From the NCBI RefSeq assembly GCF_030563405.1, contig NZ_CP130749.1, positions 372,001 through 436,000 on the forward strand: a DNA stretch of 64,000 nt, read 5' to 3'. Under the pieces are notes generated by a model, which worked only from the letters and a program-made list of their open reading frames with translations, had not been told where the DNA came from and ran no database searches. This document shows positions 46,056-53,789 of this stretch, in pieces. Position 1 is the first letter of the stretch, and each line of letters opens with the position of its first letter. This DNA is from Vibrio sp. SNU_ST1 (GTDB taxonomy: Bacteria; Pseudomonadota; Gammaproteobacteria; Enterobacterales; Vibrionaceae). The position numbers and the translations under genes are program-made.

Positions 46056-46317
46056 GTTCAACAAGTTACTTAAACGGACAAAAAACAGTTGGCTTTTGCT
46101 CGCTCCTCGCTATTTTATACCAATCACAGTAAGTAAGTGTTCAAAAATAGCGTAGAAAAAAAGCTTGAGAACAAGGCAGGATTTTTCGATAAGTAGTTAT
46201 TCTACAATCAAAAATTCTAACGAAGTTATCGAGGTTTTTAACAAGCTAGGGTGACCAGTTATTTACTACGATTGGTATTAGCCAACAATTTTATTGCCGC
46301 TTAGCAAAGGGTTATGA
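46056..46317 (+). other. attC-like integron recombination site, split by a MITE
   Basis: Left part 46056-46116: GTTCAAC, then TTAAACGGACAAAAAACAG and TTGGCT. Right part 46279-46317: TAGCCAACA, TTTTATTGCCGC, TTAGCAAAGGGTTATGA. With the MITE removed, TTGGCT pairs with AGCCAA. CGG-A-CAA pairs with TTG-CCG, leaving one unpaired base, a hallmark of attC folding. Ends fit RYYYAAC and GTT. It lies 17 bp upstream of the next cargo gene. No integron integrase gene is present in the window. Confidence 0.6.
46117..46278. mobile_element. 162-bp MITE inserted in the attC-like site
   Basis: Terminal inverted repeats ATACCAATCACAGTAAGTAA (46117-46136) and TTATTTACTACGATTGGTAT (46259-46278) match at 17 of 20 positions. 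Flanking TA on both sides may be the target duplication. There is no coding capacity. A second internal symmetry (CTTGAGAACAAGG and a later ATCGAGGTTTTTAACAAGC) is weak. It is non-autonomous and would need a transposase from elsewhere. Confidence 0.8.
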
Positions 46318-46333
46318 GTACACAGGAGTTTCA

Positions 46334-46810
46334 GTGGCTGTATATCTAGATTCAATAAAAATTTCACCTAGAAGAGATCTGTTAAAAGTTATAGATGAAT
46401 ATTCAATGTCATCAGATAGTGTCAGTCTAACTGATGATATTCGCTTCAAACTAGTAGGAATGTTGCCATTGGATTCAGTGCCTGAAGATAGTTTCGCTGA
46501 AAACGATATAGCTCTAGTTGTGCGTGTGCCATTTCATAGAAGAGGGACGTTATTGTTTGGCTTCGGAGCAATCTTAGGTTGGCGCCCTCTAGTGACAATA
46601 GAGTTTGATGTTATTTCTTTGGCTAGCGGTGAGACAATCGAAACATTGGGTTCAACAAACAAGCTTAGTTGGAGTGGTTATATTAAAGGTCTCCTACGTT
46701 TGAATTCAATCATTCACATTAAACCAGAATTTGGGTTTTCTGACCTTGAGCCACTTATAGAGGAGTGTGTATTGAACCTTTTGAAGGAAATTCGAACGAA
46801 GTACTCATAA
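46334..46810 (+). CDS. Cargo gene 4: unknown 158-aa protein
   Basis: Starts at GTG 46334 with AGGAG five bases upstream. Soluble, with mixed alpha/beta character and one mildly hydrophobic stretch (RRGTLLFGFGAILGWRPLVTIEFDVI, about 71-96) that may dip into a membrane or be a buried hairpin. No family or motif is recognised. The stop is the TAA of CATAAC, directly followed by repeat copy 4, as for cargo 2. Its base composition resembles the other cargo genes. Confidence 0.6.
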   Translation: MAVYLDSIKISPRRDLLKVIDEYSMSSDSVSLTDDIRFKLVGMLPLDSVPEDSFAENDIALVVRVPFHRRGTLLFGFGAILGWRPLVTIEFDVISLASGETIETLGSTNKLSWSGYIKGLLRLNSIIHIKPEFGFSDLEPLIEECVLNLLKEIRTKYS

Positions 46811-46811
46811 C

Positions 46812-47087
46812 AATAAGGACTAAGGTGTTGCGTAGCCACCACTAAACCCTGAGTGTTGAATAAGCCCGAAGCCATTTTATTAAGTAAATTATACGATTGC
46901 ATTTGAAGGGCACATCGCTTTGAGGCTTTTCTCAAGGCGAGCGAGGTCAACGTAAGGTTCCGATCGCAATCTTATCAACCAGTTAGCTATTTTTCATTTC
47001 TTTCGTCGTCACATCTCCTCTGATTTCGTTGATGCCATTCTCTCTATTATCAATGCCTTTTGGCCAGGTGCCTCCGCTCACTTCTAC
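46812..47087 (-). repeat. IS91-tail repeat, copy 4
   Basis: About 276 bp starting AATAAGGACTAAGG one base after the cargo 4 TAA and one C. It is joined at its inner end to a second, more decayed IS110 head through the same junction as in copy 1. Confidence 0.8.
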
Positions 47088-47397
47088 GCATGTCAAAATC
47101 GACAACGATAAATTGGGCATCGTGACTTAGTTTATTGACTGTTGTTGCCCAATAATGTGCACCTAATATGCGCTTTAGTGTTTATTTGTTTGATTGATAT
47201 ATTTACTATTTTAGTCAGTAGGTTAGAGCCCGTTACCGACTTATTAATATGACCTTACTATTTTGCTCTACGGCATGAGGGCAAAATGGCTTTTAACTAA
47301 GTCGATACCGTACAATTAAGAATAATCAGACATGGTGCCTCCGGAGCAGTTAAGTATCACATAAGTGTGGCAGCTCCTCGAAAAGGGGAGCCATGTC
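47088..47397 (-). pseudogene. Decayed IS110-type transposase head, second copy
   Basis: DNA similar to 42841-43152, but with stops and indels. The outer end (GGTGCCTCCGGAGCAGTTAA through CCATGTC, with the CACATAAGTGTGG hairpin) is still well conserved. No open frame survives. The shared IS91-tail/IS110 junction shows the two copies come from one event followed by duplication. Confidence 0.7.
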
Positions 47398-47498
47398 TTT
47401 CTCTTACGGCTTCTTTATTAATTTAGCTTTCAAATATGGTAATCATTCTCTTTGAGTAGTAGACTAATATTATTTCCGCATAAATGTGCGAGGTAAGC

Positions 47499-47954
47499 AT
47501 GAAGTACGAATTATTAGTTCTAGCTGCAATGACAAGATTGGAGTCTCCAAATACTCAAGCTATCGTTGCCGCAACTGGTATCTCTGAGCGAAAAGTACAA
47601 TCTGTGGTTAATTCATTAGTTGAAAACCTAGGCTTAAATATTGAAAGAAAGCGTCAAGGTAGAACCTTTCGTTTTTCTATTAATAGTTGGGGTGTTTTTG
47701 AGTCGGGGAAAGTGATTCAATCTCAACTTAATAACATTGATTTAGTTATGCCAACTAATTCAATACTCTGCTCTTTCGAAGATAAACATGCCTATTTCGA
47801 ACAAGTTAAAATGGATAACTTTAAAGAAAGTATGCGTTTAGAGGGGCATGATGTTGCCAGTGATTTCGACTTATCACTCGACAGAGAGCAACAACGTCAA
47901 ATTTTGTTAAACAAATACTCAAACGTAAATTCGTTAGAGGTGCTCAATGACTGA
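47499..47954 (+). CDS. Cargo 5a: HTH-fused Fic antitoxin
   Basis: A 151-aa protein with an N-terminal winged-helix-like domain (LLVLAAMTRLESPNTQAIVAA and SERKVQSVVNSLVENLGL, about 4-65) and a C-terminal part with SMRLEG (111-116). This fits the (S/T)xxxE(G/N) motif that blocks ATP binding in Fic enzymes, as in VbhA-type antitoxins. ATG 47499, with GAGGT before it, is preferred over 47484. The fused DNA-binding domain probably autoregulates the operon. It overlaps the toxin gene by 8 bp. Confidence 0.8.
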   Translation: MKYELLVLAAMTRLESPNTQAIVAATGISERKVQSVVNSLVENLGLNIERKRQGRTFRFSINSWGVFESGKVIQSQLNNIDLVMPTNSILCSFEDKHAYFEQVKMDNFKESMRLEGHDVASDFDLSLDREQQRQILLNKYSNVNSLEVLND

Positions 47955-48549
47955 TAAATATGGCACAACACAAGATCCTTATACTTACGAAAATAGTTCG
48001 GTTCTTGTTAATAAGCTCAATATCAGCAATGAAGCTGTGTTGGAGGCTGCTGAACGTGATTTAACAACGTTAGCTGCAATGTATGTAGAGTTTCAATTGC
48101 CTCCTTACGATTTCAGTTATCTGCGTTCAATTCATCACACTTTGTTCTCCGATCTATTTGAATGGGCTGGTGAATTAAGAACGATTGATATTTCAAAGGG
48201 GAATACACGTTTTTGTAATGTAGTTAGGATTGAAAAAGAAGCAAATAATCTGTTTACCATGTTAGAAAAAGATAAGTATTTAGTTGATCTTCCATACGAT
48301 GAATTTATTACTAAATTAGCTGAGTATTATTGCGATATTAACGTTCTACATCCATTTCGAGAAGGTAATGGTCGTGCTCAACGTTTGTTGTTTGAACATA
48401 TTGCAATCAACTGTGGTTACAATATTAATTTTTCTGGTATTACTTCTGAGCAGTGGGTAGCCGCAAATATCCACGGCTATCATTGTAACTACGTACCAAT
48501 GAAAGAGCTGTTTTCTGTTTGTGTAATTAAAGTTGAAAAGCACAGTTAA
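47947..48549 (+). CDS. Cargo 5b: Fic-family AMP-transferase toxin
   Basis: A 200-aa Fic protein with the catalytic motif HPFREGNGR at 135-143 (consensus HPFxxGNGR; His135 is the base). Upstream, FEWAGELRTIDISKGNTRF (about 71-89) is the substrate flap. Fic toxins AMPylate targets such as DNA gyrase and topoisomerase IV and arrest growth. The inhibitory Glu lies in the antitoxin (class I). Its TAA is immediately followed by repeat copy 5. Confidence 0.92.
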   Translation: MTDKYGTTQDPYTYENSSVLVNKLNISNEAVLEAAERDLTTLAAMYVEFQLPPYDFSYLRSIHHTLFSDLFEWAGELRTIDISKGNTRFCNVVRIEKEANNLFTMLEKDKYLVDLPYDEFITKLAEYYCDINVLHPFREGNGRAQRLLFEHIAINCGYNINFSGITSEQWVAANIHGYHCNYVPMKELFSVCVIKVEKHS

Positions 48550-48550
48550 C

Positions 48551-48670
48551 GATTAAAGATAAAGGTGTTGCGCAGCCAACATTAAATCCGGAGTGTTGAA
48601 AGCCCTAAGCCATTTTCCGCTTCTTTCGTCGTCACATCTCCTCTTGTTTCGCCTGTACAATTCTCCATAT
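48551..48670 (-). repeat. IS91-tail repeat, copy 5 (internally deleted, diverged)
   Basis: Two parts of the repeat remain: GATAAAGGTGTTGCGCAGCC through GAGTGTTGAA and AGCCATTTT, then a jump to CTTCTTTCGTCGTCACATC. The middle ~130 bp are missing. It begins on the second base after the Fic stop codon and marks the right end of the array. Confidence 0.7.
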
Positions 48671-49119
48671 ACCGTTCCTGCGCAGAAATTGCCAAATTTG
48701 ATCGGTTCTATTTATCGATGAGCAACATCCCAACCAAAGTTATGGTGCTGGTTCCCACTTTTTCTCTATACGACGAAAAGTCTTTAGCTCTCTATTTTTT
48801 GTGTATGCGTTTGTAAAGACTGTACGTGTGGTAAAGAGCTTTTATCTATCGTTGCGTGAGACATACTTTAGCCAGGATAGTTTGAAGAGCTGTGTTCTTG
48901 ATGTGTCTGATAACTGCGCAATCGATAGCGTGTAAATAATGCTATACGGGGTGTTTTAAATATAAAACACAAAATAAATTGCGTTTTTTTTTAATTAGTG
49001 ATTGAAACTGTGGTTTTTACTAGTTAAGTTACAGGGAACAAGAAGATAAATGCTGATGGAAAGTGACGTGAGATAACGTGCATTCAGCCTCAAGGATAGA
49101 AAATAGGAAGAAGTAAGCA
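48671..49119 (+). other. Right flank of the accessory region and aroG promoter region
   Basis: No gene seen. A 20-bp perfect palindrome with a 4-base centre, GTGTTTTA-AATA-TAAAACAC (48951-48970), lies 150 bp upstream of aroG. TyrR controls aroG in E. coli, but this site does not fit TGTAAA-N6-TTTACA. GGAAGAAG lies just before the aroG ATG. Confidence 0.5.
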
Positions 49120-50172
49120 ATGTTCCAGACTGATGATGTAAGAATTAACAAAGTAAAAGAGTTATTACCACCTGTTGCTGTTTTAGAAAAGTTTCCTGCG
49201 ACAGAAATTGCTTCTTCTACAACCTTTGAAAGCCGCAAAGCGATCCACAATATTTTAGAAGATAGCGATGATCGCTTACTTGTTATTGTTGGCCCATGTT
49301 CTATTCATGATACAGAAGCTGCGCTTGAGTACGGTAAACGTTTGAAAGTGCTACGCGACGAACTAGGCGATAACCTTGAAATCGTAATGCGTGTTTACTT
49401 TGAAAAACCACGTACCACCGTTGGTTGGAAAGGTTTAATTAACGACCCGTACATGAACGACACGTTCAAACTAAATGACGGTCTTCGTCTAGGACGTAAG
49501 TTACTACTTGACCTAACTGATATGGGAATGCCTACGGCGAGTGAATTCTTAGATATGATCACGCCGCAATACGTTGCAGATCTAATCAGCTGGGGCGCAA
49601 TTGGCGCACGTACTACAGAATCTCAAGTTCACCGTGAACTGGCTTCAGGCCTATCTTGCCCAGTTGGCTTCAAGAATGGTACGGATGGCAACATCAAGAT
49701 CGCAACAGATGCAATTCGCTCTGCAAGCGCTTCTCACCACTTCTTGTCGGTAACTAAATACGGCCACTCAGCGATCGTTGAAACCGCAGGCAACCCTGAT
49801 TGTCATATCATCCTACGCGGTGGTAAAGAGCCAAACTATAGCGCAGAGCACGTTGGCAAGATTAAAGAAGAGCTAGAAGCTTCAGGTCTTCCACAGAAGG
49901 TGATGATTGATTTCAGCCACGCGAACAGTTCAAAGCAGTTCAAACGCCAAATGAACGTTTCTGATGACGTAAGTGAACAGATCTCTGGTGGTGATAAAGC
50001 AATCTTTGGTGTGATGATTGAATCTCACCTAGTTGAAGGTCGCCAAGACTTAGTTGACGGTAAAGCGGCGACATACGGTCAATCTGTTACTGACGCATGT
50101 ATTGGTTGGGAAGATACTGAAACAGTACTTCGTCAACTTGCAGGTGCTGTTGAAGCACGTCGTAACAAATAG
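49120..50172 (+). CDS. aroG: 3-deoxy-7-phosphoheptulonate (DAHP) synthase
   Basis: A 350-aa class I (type I-alpha) DAHP synthase, same length as E. coli AroG. Motifs: LLVIVGPCSIHD, MRVYFEKPRTTVGWKGLINDP (in parts), PTASEFLDMITPQY, WGAIGARTTESQVHRELASG, PVGFKNGTDG, IILRGGKEPNY and MIDFSHANSSK. It condenses PEP and erythrose 4-phosphate, the first step of the shikimate pathway. By closeness to AroG it is probably the phenylalanine-inhibited isozyme; that is inference. Confidence 0.94.
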   Translation: MFQTDDVRINKVKELLPPVAVLEKFPATEIASSTTFESRKAIHNILEDSDDRLLVIVGPCSIHDTEAALEYGKRLKVLRDELGDNLEIVMRVYFEKPRTTVGWKGLINDPYMNDTFKLNDGLRLGRKLLLDLTDMGMPTASEFLDMITPQYVADLISWGAIGARTTESQVHRELASGLSCPVGFKNGTDGNIKIATDAIRSASASHHFLSVTKYGHSAIVETAGNPDCHIILRGGKEPNYSAEHVGKIKEELEASGLPQKVMIDFSHANSSKQFKRQMNVSDDVSEQISGGDKAIFGVMIESHLVEGRQDLVDGKAATYGQSVTDACIGWEDTETVLRQLAGAVEARRNK

Positions 50173-50218
50173 ACTGATTATTACACATTACAGTCGGCGA
50201 TTAAGCTGCTGAAAATTC

Positions 50219-50256
50219 AAAGCCCTTACTTAGCAATCGCGAGTAAGGGCTTTTTT
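50219..50256. terminator. Terminator of aroG
   Basis: AAAGCCCTTACT (50219-50230) pairs with AGTAAGGGCTTT (50242-50253), followed by T3. It also lies downstream of the converging channel gene. Confidence 0.93.
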
Positions 50257-50297
50257 GTGGATCTTAACTACTAGATAGAAGTCATTGGTATTACTTC

Positions 50298-51410
50298 TTA
50301 ATGACCTTCTGGGTTGGAAATGACCATACCTTGAGCTTCGCCAAAATCTTGAGGATCGATCTTGAGTGTTTGTGTTGGGAAGGCGATATCAGCATTGTGT
50401 TTATGGATAATCGCCAACACCTGCAGCAGGACATCTTGCTTAACTTCGTGGTATCTTACCCAGTTGACCGTTTTGGTGAAGGTGTAGATAAAGAAATTAA
50501 GGGTTGATGGACCAAACTTATCAAAGTTCACGATCAGCGTTTGCTTTGCATCAATGTCAGGGTGTGTTTCGAGCATGGATCTAACTTCATCAACAATTAG
50601 AGCTAGCTTGTCTGCATCTTGATAACGAAGCCCGAAGGTTTCATTGATTCTGCGGTTCAACATTCTTGATGGGTTCTCCACCACAATGTTACTGAATACC
50701 GAATTTGGCACGTATAAAGGTCGCTTATCAAAGGTGCGAATGATGGTCATGCGCCAACCAATACGCTCGACGGTACCTTCGATCTGACGATCAGGAGATC
50801 GTATCCAATCACCGACTTTAAAAGGGCGATCGAAGTAAATCATCATGCCGCCAAAGAAATTCGACAGTAGATCTTTTGCTGCCAAACCGACGATTAAGCC
50901 ACCCACACCACCAAAGGTGAGTAAGCCAGATAGGCTCAGACCAAATGCCTGCATGATGGTCAGGCCGCCCATCACCATAAAGAACAAGCGAGCGACTTTC
51001 GCGATAGCTTGCACTGTGGTTTCGTCTCTGGTTTTTTGTTCTAAGACGTACGCTTCAGTGTTGGTGATCATTCGTAAGGTAAACCAAACGAAGGTACAGA
51101 TAATCAATATGTGCTTAAGCGTCTTTAACCAATTGATTTCATTGCCAAACTGGTTTTGAAGGATTAACCCCACAGAGACGGTAGCAGGCCAACACCAAAG
51201 TAACGTACTGACAGGTGTTTTTAGCGCTTCTAGCAGTAGGTCATCCCAGTGGAATGGGGTTTTCTGAACCAGAATTTCTAAGCGATTATGGATAATTCGC
51301 CAAGCGACCCAAGCGAGAAAGCTCGCAATAGTGATGAATAGGACGCTGTTTGCCCAATCACTATGGCTCTGGTTAATGTAGGTTTGTACTTGGGTTATGA
51401 ATTCATTCAT
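50298..51410 (-). CDS. MscS-family mechanosensitive channel (YnaI-like)
   Basis: A 370-aa protein with about five membrane segments and the MscS pore/vestibule region: GLLTFGGVGGLIVGLAAKDLLSNFFGGMMIYFDRPFKVGDWI (about 170-210, seen in parts), then IEGTVERIGWRMTIIRTFDKRPLYVPNSVFSN. The number of N-terminal segments resembles E. coli YnaI more than MscS. It opens on membrane tension to release solutes. Converges on aroG. The start at 51410 gives MNEFITQVQTYI. Confidence 0.88.
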   Translation of the reverse strand: MNEFITQVQTYINQSHSDWANSVLFITIASFLAWVAWRIIHNRLEILVQKTPFHWDDLLLEALKTPVSTLLWCWPATVSVGLILQNQFGNEINWLKTLKHILIICTFVWFTLRMITNTEAYVLEQKTRDETTVQAIAKVARLFFMVMGGLTIMQAFGLSLSGLLTFGGVGGLIVGLAAKDLLSNFFGGMMIYFDRPFKVGDWIRSPDRQIEGTVERIGWRMTIIRTFDKRPLYVPNSVFSNIVVENPSRMLNRRINETFGLRYQDADKLALIVDEVRSMLETHPDIDAKQTLIVNFDKFGPSTLNFFIYTFTKTVNWVRYHEVKQDVLLQVLAIIHKHNADIAFPTQTLKIDPQDFGEAQGMVISNPEGH

Positions 51411-51594
51411 TGTGTGTACTGCCGCAGAAATAGTGGGTTAGAAATTAGCAGAAATCACTTTTGTTCTCTACCTTTATAAATCAAGCGATTAGCTGACAAT
51501 TGTATCTATATATGGATATATAGTCGTTTTTTTGTATGAAGACAATTTCATTATTTGTTTTCGATGTTACGTAGCTTTGTAAGTGGAGTAATAA

Positions 51595-52251
51595 ATGAGT
51601 GACAAACAATATGCAGTTATTGGCTTGGGACGTTTTGGTCTCTCTGTCTGTAAAGAGCTACAAAGTTCAGGCTCACAGGTACTCGCCGTAGATATTGATG
51701 AAGAGCGAGTGAAAGATGCGGCGGCTTTTGTTTCTCAAGCGATTGTTGCGAACTGTACAAGCGAAGAGACAGTTAAAGAGTTAAGGCTCGATGAATATGA
51801 CATGGTGATGGTGTCGATTGGATCTGACGTTAATTCCAGTATTCTCACAACGTTGGTCGTTAAAGAGTCAGGCGCAAAAGCAGTCTGGGTGAAGGCGAAC
51901 GATAAGTTCCACGGCAAGATCCTAGCTAAGATTGGCGCTGATCATATCATTATGCCCGAACGAGATATGGGGATTCGTGTCGCGCGTAAAATGTTGGATA
52001 GACGCGTTCTTGAGTTTATTGATCTTGGCAGTGGCTTAGCGATGACGGAAATCGTTATTGGATCTAAGTTCTTGGGTAAGCAACTTCGCGATCTTAAGCT
52101 GTGCAAAGAGGTTGGTGTGGAGGTACTTGGCTTCAAGCGTGGCCCGAACTTAACGAAAGCACCAGAACTGGATGTGAGTTTAGAAATTGGGGATGTGGTG
52201 ATCATTGCTGGGCCGAAAGATACCTTAGCTAAAAAGCTGCGCAATTGGTAA
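51595..52251 (+). CDS. ktrA: Potassium uptake regulatory subunit KtrA
   Basis: A 218-aa peripheral RCK protein: N-terminal Rossmann (YAVIGLGRFGLSVCKEL, VLAVDIDEERV) that binds ATP/ADP and NADH, and a C-terminal RCK_C domain (LGKQLRDLKLCKEVGVEVLGF). It matches Vibrio alginolyticus KtrA closely, including IGADHIIMPERDMGIRVARKML. It forms a cytoplasmic octameric ring gating KtrB. GGAG lies before the ATG; ktrB follows by 40 bp. Confidence 0.96.
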   Translation: MSDKQYAVIGLGRFGLSVCKELQSSGSQVLAVDIDEERVKDAAAFVSQAIVANCTSEETVKELRLDEYDMVMVSIGSDVNSSILTTLVVKESGAKAVWVKANDKFHGKILAKIGADHIIMPERDMGIRVARKMLDRRVLEFIDLGSGLAMTEIVIGSKFLGKQLRDLKLCKEVGVEVLGFKRGPNLTKAPELDVSLEIGDVVIIAGPKDTLAKKLRNW

Positions 52252-52291
52252 TAGGCAAATAGTAACTGGCAATCGGTAATAAGGTAACAGT

Positions 52292-53659
52292 ATGAATTCG
52301 TTAAAACGAAAAGGTACTTTCTACACCCTTAAGATTGATAAGAAACCACGCAAAGGCTCTGAACCCAAGATTATTCTGACCAGTTTCTTAGGTGTTCTTA
52401 TCCCCTCAGCAATCTTGCTGACGCTGCCTGTGTTCTCTGTGACAGGTCTAAGCTTTACGGATGCACTGTTTACTGCCACGTCGGCGATCAGTGTGACCGG
52501 TTTGGGTGTTGTCGATACGGGCGATCATTTCACTCTGGCGGGTAAAATCTTATTGATGTTCTTGATGCAAGTGGGTGGGTTAGGGCAGATGACCCTGTCT
52601 GCGGTACTACTCTATATGTTTGGCGTGAGATTAAGCCTCAAGCAACAAGCATTGGCGAAGGAAGCGCTGGGTCAAGATCGTAAGATTAATCTCCGTAAAT
52701 TGGTAAAGAAGATCATCATCTTTGCATTAGTGGCTGAATTTATCGGTTTTGTATTGCTCTGTTTCCGCTGGGTGCCTGAGATGGGATGGTCAATGGGGAG
52801 CTTTTATGCGTTATTTCACGCGATATCAGCATTCAATAACGCAGGCTTTGCGCTGTTTTCAGACAGTATGATGAGTTTTGTTGACGATCCACTGGTGATC
52901 TTTACCTTAGCTGGCTTGTTTATTTTCGGCGGGCTAGGCTTCACAGTCGTCGGCGACTTATCGAGTAACTGGCGTAAAGGTTTCAGACATCTACATTTAC
53001 ATACCAAGATAATGCTAACTGCAACCCCTGCCTTGTTGTTGGTTGGTACGGTATTGTTTTGGTTGTTGGAGAAAAACAACTCCGCGACCATGGAAGGCCT
53101 TTCTATCCAAGGTCAGTGGTTAGCGGCATTTTTCCAATCGGCGAGTGCTCGTACCGCTGGTTTCAACAGTGTCGATTTGTCTCAATATACACAACCGGCA
53201 TTATTGGTGATGATAGTACTGATGTTGATTGGTGCTGGTTCGACTTCCACTGGCGGTGGTATTAAGGTCTCGACTTTCGCGGTTGCATTTGTTGCAACTT
53301 GGACATTCTTGCGGCAGAAAAAGCACGTAGTGATGTTTAAACGCACCGTAACTTGGCAAGCAGTAACAAAGTCATTGGCTATTATTGTGGTCAGTGGCGC
53401 GCTATTAACTACCGCGATGTTTTTGTTAATGCTTACTGAAAAGGCTGCGTTTGATCGAGTCATGTTTGAGGTGATCTCAGCCTTTGCAACGGTTGGCTTA
53501 ACAGCTGGTTTAACTGCAAACCTGACTGAGCCCGGTAAATACATCATGATTGTCGTTATGGTCATCGGGCGTATTGGTCCTTTGACTTTGGCGTACATGC
53601 TGGCTCGTCCAGAACCTTCCTTGTTGAAATACCCTGAAGATACAGTGTTGACGGGCTAA
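52292..53659 (+). CDS. ktrB: Na+-dependent potassium uptake channel KtrB
   Basis: A 455-aa membrane protein of the Trk/Ktr/HKT family with four M1-P-M2 repeats. Selectivity-filter Gly positions are seen in ATSAISVTGLGVVDTGDHF, HAISAFNNAGFALFS, SASARTAGFNSVDLS and AFATVGLTAGLT. The intramembrane loop GAGSTSTGGGIKVSTFA is characteristic. With KtrA it takes up K+ with Na+ dependence, as shown for V. alginolyticus. A microsatellite-like GGCTAATAATG repeat follows the stop. Confidence 0.96.
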   Translation: MNSLKRKGTFYTLKIDKKPRKGSEPKIILTSFLGVLIPSAILLTLPVFSVTGLSFTDALFTATSAISVTGLGVVDTGDHFTLAGKILLMFLMQVGGLGQMTLSAVLLYMFGVRLSLKQQALAKEALGQDRKINLRKLVKKIIIFALVAEFIGFVLLCFRWVPEMGWSMGSFYALFHAISAFNNAGFALFSDSMMSFVDDPLVIFTLAGLFIFGGLGFTVVGDLSSNWRKGFRHLHLHTKIMLTATPALLLVGTVLFWLLEKNNSATMEGLSIQGQWLAAFFQSASARTAGFNSVDLSQYTQPALLVMIVLMLIGAGSTSTGGGIKVSTFAVAFVATWTFLRQKKHVVMFKRTVTWQAVTKSLAIIVVSGALLTTAMFLLMLTEKAAFDRVMFEVISAFATVGLTAGLTANLTEPGKYIMIVVMVIGRIGPLTLAYMLARPEPSLLKYPEDTVLTG

Positions 53660-53723
53660 TAATGTTAACGGGGTAATAATGCTAACAGGCTAGGATTTAT
53701 AGTTCTTGTTAGTGTGTTAGAAA

Positions 53724-53752
53724 AACAAAGCCAGCGTTATGCTGGCTTTGTT
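53724..53752. terminator. Terminator between ktrB and msrAB
   Basis: AACAAAGCCAGC (53724-53735) pairs with GCTGGCTTTGTT (53741-53752) around GTTAT. The tail on the + side is weak, while on the - strand the stem ends in TTTTT, so it best fits the - strand msrAB gene. Confidence 0.75.
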
Positions 53753-53789
53753 GGTATAGGTGTAGCACTAATTTCTTAGTACTTAAGCT

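Noticed and set aside
48951..48970. TyrR box upstream of aroG
   Set aside because: The dyad is GTGTTTTA/TAAAACAC; the TyrR consensus TGTAAA-N6-TTTACA is not met.
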